A DNA stretch of 13,374 nucleotides, from NCBI GenBank assembly GCA_007134665.1, contig SLKH01000072.1, positions 1 through 13,374 on the forward strand. The letters run 5' to 3'. The position numbers were made by a program, and so were the translations under genes. Origin of the DNA: Balneolaceae bacterium. GTDB lineage: Bacteria > Bacteroidota > Rhodothermia > Balneolales > Balneolaceae. Below the pieces are notes generated by a model. It was not told the origin of the DNA. It saw only the letters and a program-made list of their open reading frames with translations, and did not search any database. Shown one piece after another: positions 1 through 6,346 of this stretch (positions are counted from its first letter, which is position 1; each line of letters begins with the position of its first letter).

Positions 1-893
1 CGGTCTGTTGGTGCATCCGCCCACCGGATGGAAGCATCAAACATAGACTGCGGGCTGTCGGGTTCTCCGAGTGCCGAATTTCCATCGATATGGTTCAATC
101 CGGTTTTAACCATCGCACTCAGTCCCTGGTACTGAAACGGGCTTTTACTGTTAATCAGAAGAATTCCATTAAATGCATTGGGCCCATAAAGTGCTGATGA
201 AGCTCCCGGTAGAAATTCCACACTTTCAATATCCAGTTCAGACGGGCCATTCAGGTTACCGATCGGGAAGTTCAGCGCCGGTGCCTGGGTATCCATTCCA
301 TCGATAAGCTGTACCATCCTGGTATTTCCGGTTGAGTTGAATCCCCTTGAGTTGATGATCTGAAAGTTGATACTGCTTGTCGTTACATCAACACCTTTCA
401 GGTTTGCGAGTGCTTTATAATAGGTATCAGAGGCCGTTTGATTAATAGCAATCACATCCATTTTCTCGATGGTTACCGGAGCCTCAAGTATACTCTGTTC
501 CACCCTCGATGCCGATACAACTACATCCGCGCCAAGAATTGCCTGTTCCTCGAGTTCAATGACCAGACCGCTTACCAGGGATTGTGTAATCTCGACTTGC
601 TGTCTTTGATAACCTACGAGTGAAATGACGAGTGTTATTGGTGGGTCGCCGCTGACATTCAGGCTAAAAGTTCCATCGCTGCCTGTCGCAACACCTATTA
701 CTCTTCCACTTACAGTAACATTTACTCCAGGTAACGGTGAACCGGTTTGTGCATCAACTACAGTACCTGAAATCTCAATTGCAAAATCTGTGTCTTTTGT
801 ATCAGCAAACAGATTATAATTTAATCCAGCAATCCCGATGATAAACACAAATGCAATGATCCGAATCAATGTGCAACGTATCTGATTATCCAT
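1..893 (-). CDS. TonB-dependent outer-membrane receptor, N-terminal part (3' end off window)
   Basis: This is the first 297 codons of a TonB-dependent receptor read leftward from the ATG at 893-891; the frame stays open to the window edge, so the beta-barrel is not seen. Residues 1-30 form a signal peptide (hydrophobic stretch about 12-29, cleavage near Phe-Ala/Asp). Residues about 39-115 match the carboxypeptidase-regulatory-like domain (SGTVVDAQTGSPLPGVNV, then a GYQ turn). Residues about 135-250 are the plug, with LKGVDV at 165-170, NSRGF at 181-185, LIDGMD at 196-201 and the signature LYGPNAFNGILLI at 235-247. The family imports bulky substrates such as siderophores, vitamins, peptides or glycans using the TonB-ExbBD proton-motive system; the substrate cannot be read from this part. 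The plug ends in YGPNAFNG rather than the usual SusC-type YG.RAANG, so a glycan SusCD pair is not implied. The leader lacks a Shine-Dalgarno sequence. Confidence 0.93.
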   Translation of the reverse strand, partial: MDNQIRCTLIRIIAFVFIIGIAGLNYNLFADTKDTDFAIEISGTVVDAQTGSPLPGVNVTVSGRVIGVATGSDGTFSLNVSGDPPITLVISLVGYQRQQVEITQSLVSGLVIELEEQAILGADVVVSASRVEQSILEAPVTIEKMDVIAINQTASDTYYKALANLKGVDVTTSSINFQIINSRGFNSTGNTRMVQLIDGMDTQAPALNFPIGNLNGPSELDIESVEFLPGASSALYGPNAFNGILLINSKSPFQYQGLSAMVKTGLNHIDGNSALGEPDSPQSMFDASIRWADAPTD

Positions 894-1155
894 CTGTTTC
901 TACTTTTCTTTAAAGTTTAATTATTTGGATAAAGATGCCTGAACTTGCATCTATGCTTCCAAATTTCTCCTCTTATGAACCCAAATCGAAACGAGCTTGT
1001 ATAGTTTTATTAATCCTGAATTGAAATATGAGTTAATAAATATTAATTAACAATTCATTTTTTCATATGTAACATTTTTAAAAAAACACGTTATAATAGC
1101 ATAACTTCTTGACGCTGTTATAGTTTTAGAAATATTCATTTATTGATCCTGGCCT
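894..1155. other. Divergent AT-rich intergenic region (receptor / SIMPL gene)
   Basis: These 262 bases lie between the diverging receptor and SIMPL genes and must hold both promoters. The stretch is very AT-rich. A TATAAT hexamer occurs at 1092-1097 and a TTGACG at 1109-1114, but neither pairs with a good partner element, and no exact TAnnTTTG box was found on either strand. On the minus strand, TATACA (complement of 1000-1005) has a weak TTTCAA-like -35 at 17-base spacing and could serve the receptor. No small ORF or RNA gene is evident. Confidence 0.4.
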
Positions 1156-1818
1156 ATGAAATCACTTTTAATGTTGATTCTTTTTTTTCTTTTCACAAGT
1201 CTCAATGGGTTTTCCCAGTCAACTGTAACAGTAGATGCGACCGGTGAAATCCTGGTTCCGGCCGACATAGTAAGTTTCCATATTAATATTCGAGTTACCG
1301 GAGAGACCCCATCTGAAGTATTTGAAAAGCACAAGGAACAGGAGCGTTACCTTGCAACCTTAATCTCAGAACGGGGTTTGGATAATGAGAACTTATCATT
1401 TCAACCGATGAATATCGGAAGCCGGCAGGTTCGAAATACAAGTGAATACATCAGTAACCAAAATGTTCAACTGAGGCTAAATGATTTTGATCTCTTCGAA
1501 GAAATGCAGGTTCTGTTGATAGAGAACGGTTTTGAGAATTTTTCCGGACGCTTTAGCTCCTCAAAAAGACAACAAGGAGAAAATGATGCCCTTGACCTCG
1601 CCATTGAAAATGCCAGAACCAAAGCAGAAAGGATTGCATTAAATGTTGGTAAATCGCTTGGAGAGGTTAAAACAATCGATCACACTGCTGCACCAGTTAC
1701 AAGAGGTTATGATGTAATGATGATGGATGCTAGAGCTGAATCTGCAGGAATGATGCAATTTGAACAAACCGTCCCGGTCACCAGTTCTATAAGAATTGTT
1801 TATAAATTAATAGATTAG
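1156..1818 (+). CDS. Secreted SIMPL domain (DUF541) protein
   Basis: The gene encodes a 220-residue exported protein of the SIMPL/DUF541 family, whose best-known members are BP26/OMP28 of Brucella and E. coli YggE. Residues 1-21 are a signal peptide (MKSLLMLILFFLFTSLNGFS, then Gln, with likely cleavage at about 21). Residues about 23-218 cover one SIMPL domain: the opening TVTVDATGEILVPADIVSF at 23-41 is the family hallmark, followed by the central NVQLRLND strand and a helix rich in AxxxA-type spacing (ALDLAIENARTKAERIA). The C-terminal VTSSIRIVYKL strand is also typical. The biochemical role is unknown; family members are periplasmic or outer-membrane-associated and some have been linked to oxidative-stress tolerance or ring-shaped oligomers. 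The ATG at 1156 is the only start that keeps the signal peptide. It is divergent from the receptor and converges on priA, so it is probably monocistronic. Confidence 0.9.
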   Translation: MKSLLMLILFFLFTSLNGFSQSTVTVDATGEILVPADIVSFHINIRVTGETPSEVFEKHKEQERYLATLISERGLDNENLSFQPMNIGSRQVRNTSEYISNQNVQLRLNDFDLFEEMQVLLIENGFENFSGRFSSSKRQQGENDALDLAIENARTKAERIALNVGKSLGEVKTIDHTAAPVTRGYDVMMMDARAESAGMMQFEQTVPVTSSIRIVYKLID

Positions 1819-1828
1819 TTTTACAGTT

Positions 1829-1859
1829 TTGAGTTTTTAATTATGAGTTAAAAATTCAA
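1829..1859. terminator. Possible bidirectional terminator hairpin between SIMPL gene and priA
   Basis: Arms TTGAGTTTTTAA (1829-1840) and TTAAAAATTCAA (1848-1859) pair over 12 positions with one G-U wobble and a 7-base loop. It sits 10 bases after the SIMPL stop and about 40 bases after the priA stop, where a shared terminator is expected for converging genes. The stem is almost all A-T, so it is weak, and there is no separate T tract beyond the stem; the T-rich arm itself would have to act as one in each direction. Confidence 0.4.
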
Positions 1860-1900
1860 CGTCAACTCACCCAAACTTTTGATTTTCGACTATTTACTAC

Positions 1901-4330
1901 TCACTCAATCGCATCCACATTCACTGTAACACGCACATTTCCACTTCCTTTCACTTTATCGGCTTCATACTGGTTAAATATTTGATTTAGCAGAAATTCA
2001 ATTTTTTTAGCTGATGCTTTAGGTGAAATTTTTATCTGTGCTTCCCATTGATACATTCCATACATCTTTTCAATCAAACCCGGAGATGGGCCAAGTACAT
2101 TATCTTCGCCAATTACTATCATGATTGCATCTGTAAAACTTTCAGCCACCGCCCGGGTCAGAGATAACGACTTTCCCTTAAACTGAAATCTGATCATTCG
2201 TCTGAATGGCGGGTAATTAAGGCTTTTTCTCTCAGACAGTTCCTCTTTGGCAAATCTCCGGAAATCATGTGTTTTAGCATATCGAATTGCCCTGTGTTCG
2301 GGTTTCCAGGTCTGTACATAAACGTTTCCGGCTTTCTCCGCTCGCCCTGCGCGTCCCGCTACCTGGCTTAACAGTTGAAACATCCTCTCACCCGATCGAA
2401 AAGAAGGAAATGCCAGTTCTGTTTCGGCATTGATTACACCGACTACCGTTACATTTGGAAAATCCAGTCCTTTGGAAACAAGTTGTGTGCCGATCAGGAT
2501 ATCAGCGTTGCCGGACAAAAACTTTTCATAGATCTTCTGATGATCATATTTTCCGGAGGTCGTATCTTTATCCATGCGAAGCAACCTCGCTTCCGGGATC
2601 AGGTTACCGATCTCATCTTCCAATTGCTGAGTACCACTACCACGGGCATGCAGATTTTTTGACCCACAAACTTCACAAAATATATCCGCTCTGCGGGCAT
2701 AACCGCTGTAATGGCATAGCAACATATTTTTCTGTTTGTGATACGTCAGGCTGACGGAACAATCCGGGCTTTGCGGAATGTGGCCACAATCCTCGCACTG
2801 CAAATAAGAAGCGAACCCCCTTCTGTTATAAAGAAGTATGACCTGTTCATTCCGGCTCAGGGCATTTTCAACAGCCTGGTATAGTTTTACGGTTAATGGG
2901 CCCCTCATTGCAGAACTATATTGTTTCATATCAAGAATATGAACTTCAGGCATGGAGCCCCCGGGACGCGATGGCAGATGCAACAAGGTGTGTTTTTTAT
3001 CAAAAACCCCTTGCAAGGCTGTCATGGAAGGAGTCGCTGACCCCATGACAACAACCGAATTTTCGATATAGGCTCTCATTACAGCCACATCCCGGGCATG
3101 ATATCGCGGAGCCGGATCAAACTGTTTGTATGATCCGTCGTGTTCTTCATCAACTATGATGATCCCGAGGTTATTTACCGGTGCAAACACTGCTGAACGC
3201 GGCCCAATCACTACTTTCTTCTTCCCGGATTGAAGACCCTGCCATGCTTCATATCGCTCCCTGTCGTTTAACCGGCTATGTATCACTGCTATCCGTTCTC
3301 CAAATATTTGGTAAAACCTGCGTACGGTTTGTGGTGTCAGAGCGATTTCCGGCACAAGAACCATCCCCCCTTTTCCTTTATTCAGTGCATGCTTCAGAGC
3401 ATGTATATACACCTCTGTTTTACCGGATCCCGTAACACCGTAAAGCAAAAAGCTATGGAACTCATCGCTGTCCAGCTTATCCCGGATTTGATGAAACATT
3501 TTAGATTGTTCACCGGAAAGTTCATTGATTTTCTCCGGCTGATGAAAACTTTTTGGAAGGGTCTGTGATGAGGATTTAAGTTGACTGGAGATGATAAGTT
3601 CTTCCTTTTCTATCCTTCTCAGGGTATAATCACTCAGCAATTCGTGATTTATCAAATCCTGATGGGACTTCGGCAATTCTATCGTTTTAAGGTATTCGAG
3701 TGCCTGTATCCATTTCGGTTTCTTTTTTTGCTGGTATTCTGTCAGTACGCTCTCCGGCTCATCGGATGCATCCGGGTTCCAGTCCCAGTGTTTTTCCGTT
3801 TTAAAATCAACTCTCTTCTTTGGTTCTTCCCAGATTTCCAGGAATTCCCTCTTCAGTAATGTATTCAGCAAACCGGATTTTCGATCATTTCTCCATCTTT
3901 TTTTTGCATCCTTCAGGGTTAAATTGTCCTGTTCTACATCCCTGAGTATTTCTTGTTCCGCTTCACTGATCGGGTCCCCATTATTTCTATTCACCTTCAA
4001 TCTTTTTTCCGATATAAAGTTCAGCCCTACCGGCAGGGCCGCCTGGATAACCTCACCCCAGGAACAGTAATAAAACCGGTGAATCCATTCAGTCAGCTCA
4101 AGTAAATTATGACTCATCACAGGGTTTTCATCCAGGCACCGTATAATTGATTTTGTAATGAAATCCGGTTTATCGTTATGAACACGAACCACCATTCCAA
4201 TCGCTTTTTCATTTCGAAGAGGTACCCATACCCTCATCCCCGGTAACACACGTTTAATACCTTCTGTTTTATACGTAAAAATCCGTCGCACTGCAGTTGG
4301 AAAAGCAATATCGGCATACTTGTAGCTCAT
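1901..4330 (-). CDS. priA: Primosomal protein N' (replication-restart helicase PriA)
   Basis: PriA is a 3'-to-5' superfamily-2 DNA helicase that recognises stalled or collapsed forks and reloads the replicative helicase. I take the ATG at 4330-4328 (809 residues) because MSYKYADIAFP matches the usual PriA N-terminus; a TTG ten codons upstream (4360) would add residues with no family counterpart. Seen in order: N-terminal 3'-DNA-binding domain (about 1-100); Walker A GVTGSGKT at 298-305; DEEH box at 394-397; GSATPS at 430-435; a cysteine-rich insertion at 512-555; GTQLVSKGLDFP from 614; QVAGRAGR at 656-663; a C-terminal domain to 809. The insertion normally has eight zinc-binding cysteines. 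Here the spacing is kept exactly, but positions 521 and 542 are serine (both AGC), leaving C512, C515, C524, C539, C552 and C555. Both losses fall in the same zinc site, so one zinc is likely lost or weakly bound. It is divergent from purU across a short shared gap. Confidence 0.97.
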   Translation of the reverse strand: MSYKYADIAFPTAVRRIFTYKTEGIKRVLPGMRVWVPLRNEKAIGMVVRVHNDKPDFITKSIIRCLDENPVMSHNLLELTEWIHRFYYCSWGEVIQAALPVGLNFISEKRLKVNRNNGDPISEAEQEILRDVEQDNLTLKDAKKRWRNDRKSGLLNTLLKREFLEIWEEPKKRVDFKTEKHWDWNPDASDEPESVLTEYQQKKKPKWIQALEYLKTIELPKSHQDLINHELLSDYTLRRIEKEELIISSQLKSSSQTLPKSFHQPEKINELSGEQSKMFHQIRDKLDSDEFHSFLLYGVTGSGKTEVYIHALKHALNKGKGGMVLVPEIALTPQTVRRFYQIFGERIAVIHSRLNDRERYEAWQGLQSGKKKVVIGPRSAVFAPVNNLGIIIVDEEHDGSYKQFDPAPRYHARDVAVMRAYIENSVVVMGSATPSMTALQGVFDKKHTLLHLPSRPGGSMPEVHILDMKQYSSAMRGPLTVKLYQAVENALSRNEQVILLYNRRGFASYLQCEDCGHIPQSPDCSVSLTYHKQKNMLLCHYSGYARRADIFCEVCGSKNLHARGSGTQQLEDEIGNLIPEARLLRMDKDTTSGKYDHQKIYEKFLSGNADILIGTQLVSKGLDFPNVTVVGVINAETELAFPSFRSGERMFQLLSQVAGRAGRAEKAGNVYVQTWKPEHRAIRYAKTHDFRRFAKEELSERKSLNYPPFRRMIRFQFKGKSLSLTRAVAESFTDAIMIVIGEDNVLGPSPGLIEKMYGMYQWEAQIKISPKASAKKIEFLLNQIFNQYEADKVKGSGNVRVTVNVDAIE

Positions 4331-4414
4331 GGATGAAAAACTATTGAATTCGTAACCCAAGTGTAAGGTTAACTACAGGATTCTCTAATCTTTTTAGAAT
4401 TATTCCTGCTGATT
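4331..4414. promoter_or_regulatory. Divergent priA/purU intergenic region
   Basis: This 84-base gap separates the priA ATG from the first possible purU start (TTG at 4415) and must contain the priA promoter. It is AT-rich, but no exact TAnnTTTG box or convincing -35/-10 pair was found. TGATTTTG at 4410-4417 is one base off the Bacteroidota -7 consensus on the plus strand. If it were the purU promoter, transcription would begin after the TTG at 4415, favouring a start further downstream such as the GTG at 4488. Confidence 0.3.
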
Positions 4415-5347
4415 TTGTTTATTGGTCTCTTCAAACGTAAACCGGCAACATTAACGACTGTAATTATCGGAAATACAAATAGAAATAGTGAAAAAAAATC
4501 TGCCATTTTCTTAATTGATTGCAGTGACAGAAAAGGGCTTGTAGCAACGATTACAAAATTTCTTGCCGACAACAACGGTAATATCCTCGAAATTGATCAA
4601 CATGTTGACAAGCACCGCAAACAATTTTTCATGAGGATAGAACTCGATCTGAATGGATTCAGTATTCCACAAGAGGACCTTAAAGATATTTTTGATGAAA
4701 AAATTGGAAAACCTCTCGATCTGAATTATAAAATATTTTTCAGCAAGGATATTCCCCGAATGGCGGTTTTTGTATCCAAATTTCCTCATTGCCTCCACGA
4801 TATCCTTGCCCGGTACGATAGTGGTGAGTGGGAAGTTGATATCCCACTGATCATCAGCAATCATGCAGTCATGAAGCCGCTTGCCGATAAATATGGAATC
4901 GATTACTTCCAGCTTGATGTAACTCCGGAAAACAAAGAAGAAGCTGAAAACAAACAGCTTGAGCTTTTAAAAGAGTATGACATTGATTTTATAATTCTGG
5001 CCAGATATATGCAGATTTTGTCTGAAAATTTTGTAAGCAAATATCCCGCCCGGATTATCAATATCCATCACTCATTTCTGCCGGCTTTCCCCGGTGCCAA
5101 ACCATATCACTCAGCCTATAAACGGGGCGTCAAAATTATTGGTGCAACAAGTCACTACGTTACATCTGATCTTGACCAGGGGCCAATCATCGAGCAGGAT
5201 GTGATTCATGTTGACCACAAAAATTCAATTGAGGATATGATTCGCAAAGGCAGGGATCTTGAAAAAATCGTCCTTGCACGGGCAATCTGGCATCATCTTC
5301 AGCGTAAAACACTGGTTTTTGAGAACCGGACTATCGTATTTCAGTAG
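4415..5347 (+). CDS. purU: Formyltetrahydrofolate deformylase (start uncertain)
   Basis: PurU hydrolyses 10-formyl-tetrahydrofolate to formate and tetrahydrofolate in the cytosol, balancing one-carbon pools and supplying formate. With the TTG start at 4415 the product is 310 residues: an N-terminal ACT-type domain from about 29 to 105 (IFLIDCSDRKGLVATITKFL opening) and a formyl-transferase-fold domain from about 115 to 305. Catalytic residues are visible: N216-I-H218 in NIHHSFLPAF and D254 in SDLDQGPII, followed by the conserved HVDH and GRDLEK segments. The C-terminus (FENRTIVFQ) resembles the family's end. The start is a problem. The frame is open from 4373, but no ATG lies before the ACT domain, and residues 1-28 resemble nothing in the family. 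A GTG at 4488 followed by eight A would give the family-like start M-K-K-K-S-A-I-F only if one A were added. The 3' end lies 9 bases from the convergent isomerase-like gene. Confidence 0.93.
   Translation: MFIGLFKRKPATLTTVIIGNTNRNSEKKSAIFLIDCSDRKGLVATITKFLADNNGNILEIDQHVDKHRKQFFMRIELDLNGFSIPQEDLKDIFDEKIGKPLDLNYKIFFSKDIPRMAVFVSKFPHCLHDILARYDSGEWEVDIPLIISNHAVMKPLADKYGIDYFQLDVTPENKEEAENKQLELLKEYDIDFIILARYMQILSENFVSKYPARIINIHHSFLPAFPGAKPYHSAYKRGVKIIGATSHYVTSDLDQGPIIEQDVIHVDHKNSIEDMIRKGRDLEKIVLARAIWHHLQRKTLVFENRTIVFQ
4488..4498 (+). other. GTG plus A8 tract at the purU N-terminus (possible slippage site or homopolymer miscount)
   Basis: GTG at 4488-4490 is followed directly by eight A (4491-4498), then TCT GCC in the purU frame. 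Read as written, the GTG frame ends within nine codons (TAA at 4512-4514). With nine A it would join the purU frame exactly where homologues begin. The preceding A-rich leader (AAATACAAATAGAAATA) is the type that precedes starts in this group. It could be a transcriptional slippage site, an assembly error, or chance. Confidence 0.4.
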
Positions 5348-5356
5348 ACAGTGATC

Positions 5357-6223
5357 TCAGTTCGTAAGGCTGAGAATGTAATCTCTGCTTACCGGTACGC
5401 GCTCTACAACATCAACTGTCTCATCCTCGATAAAGAAATATTCGATTGCTGAATTTTGTGCAACCCTCAATAAAGCTTCGAAATCAACCTGGCCGGTGCC
5501 CAGAGGTACATCATATTCGGAAGGCGCACGGCCTGAATAATTGTGCTCGATTCCGTGACGGAGGTCTTTCATGTGAACCATGTTAAAACGGCCCGGATAT
5601 CTGCTCAATAGTTCAACAGGGTCATGGCCCGGATGCTTAACCCAAAAAGTGTCCATTTCAAAATTTACATAATCCGGATTGCTGTTCTGAACCAGGTAGT
5701 CGAAATAGGTACCGTCTCCATAAGGCCTGAATTCATAACCGTGATTGTGATAATTAAACTTCAGGCCGTGTTCACTCAGAATCCTTCCGGCTTCTTCAAA
5801 ATCACGTATAGCTCGTCGTACATCTTCAATATCGAATGGGTCATCATGTGGAATCCACGCTACCCTGACATATTTCGCTCCAAGATTCAGAGCATCCTCA
5901 ATAACCTGGTCAATATCATTTACAAGGGCATCGTAGCTAACCCCGTATGAAGGTGCTTCCAATCCCCGTTCATCAAGTAGTTCTCGTAATTCTGTTGAAG
6001 TTTTTCCGAACAGATTTGAAAACTCTATTTTAGTGAAGCCCATATCTTTGATCAAATCCAGTGTAGCAGGCACGTCTTCACTGAACTGGTTCCGGAAAGT
6101 ATATGAAACAACTCCCGGATCGGAAAGCAATTGCTCTCCCTGACCGGCTTGCGCAATGGCACGTTCCGGATTATAGAAATCACTAAAAACAAATATAAGG
6201 AGCAAGATGACTGTACGTATCAT
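5357..6223 (-). CDS. Exported sugar phosphate isomerase/epimerase-like TIM-barrel protein
   Basis: This 288-residue protein belongs to the xylose-isomerase-like TIM-barrel superfamily (AP_endonuc_2 fold; relatives include inosose dehydratase and sugar epimerases). Visible family features are VSYTFRNQF at 39-47 (strand 1), GFTKIEFSNLFG at 62-73, YHNHGYEF at 158-165, the metal-ligand candidates D191 (EMDTFW) and H217 (HMKD), LGTGQVDF at 241-248 and FIEDE at 264-268. A signal peptide with a hydrophobic core at about 4-15 and a likely cleavage after AQA (24-26) means it is exported, unlike the cytosolic textbook members; secreted versions do occur in Bacteroidota. The substrate is unknown, and a role in periplasmic sugar processing is an inference. 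It lies 123 bases downstream of the DUF885 gene on the same strand, with a possible promoter of its own at 6284-6291. The ATG at 6223-6221 is the only start that keeps the signal peptide. Confidence 0.87.
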   Translation of the reverse strand: MIRTVILLLIFVFSDFYNPERAIAQAGQGEQLLSDPGVVSYTFRNQFSEDVPATLDLIKDMGFTKIEFSNLFGKTSTELRELLDERGLEAPSYGVSYDALVNDIDQVIEDALNLGAKYVRVAWIPHDDPFDIEDVRRAIRDFEEAGRILSEHGLKFNYHNHGYEFRPYGDGTYFDYLVQNSNPDYVNFEMDTFWVKHPGHDPVELLSRYPGRFNMVHMKDLRHGIEHNYSGRAPSEYDVPLGTGQVDFEALLRVAQNSAIEYFFIEDETVDVVERVPVSRDYILSLTN

Positions 6224-6283
6224 ATCAGTAAATAAATGGTTGAGTGGATTTTAAATTTTTATATGAGTTTAAAAAAGTGCTCA

Positions 6284-6291
6284 CAAAGTTA
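6284..6291 (-). promoter_or_regulatory. Candidate Bacteroidota -7 promoter box for the isomerase-like gene
   Basis: The minus strand reads TAACTTTG, an exact match to the Bacteroidota -7 consensus TAnnTTTG, about 61 bases before the ATG of the isomerase-like gene. A TTTG -33 element is not present at the usual spacing, so this is a half-supported call. If real, the gene is transcribed apart from the DUF885 gene. Confidence 0.3.
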
Positions 6292-6346
6292 CTTATTTAC
6301 AAATTGAAATCTGTTTTTTTCTGAATGAATACAAATGCGAACTGAA

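Noticed and set aside
438..819. Plus-strand open frames at 438-623 and 625-819
   Set aside because: They are antisense to the TonB-receptor N-terminus, which is continuous and matches its family over the whole stretch.
1..893. SusC/SusD glycan-uptake pair
   Set aside because: No SusD-like gene is visible and the plug signature is not the usual SusC type; the 3' neighbour lies outside the window.
1092..1097. TATAAT hexamer upstream of the SIMPL gene as a -10 element
   Set aside because: No reasonable -35 lies at 16-18 bases, and such hexamers are common by chance in very AT-rich DNA.
2375..3859. Several plus-strand open frames of 84-99 codons lying inside priA (for example 2375-2662, 2455-2754, 3181-3435, 3278-3568, 3581-3859)
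   Set aside because: They are antisense to a gene with strong family motifs throughout, and their translations show no domains or coding-like composition.
4511..4864. 117-codon minus-strand frame inside purU
   Set aside because: It is a shadow of purU; the sense strand carries the conserved ACT domain here.
5355..5375. Inverted repeat TCTCAG / CTGAGA with a 9-base loop at the purU and isomerase-like gene ends
   Set aside because: The stem is only six pairs, has no T tract on either side, and overlaps the isomerase-like coding end, so it is not convincing as a terminator.
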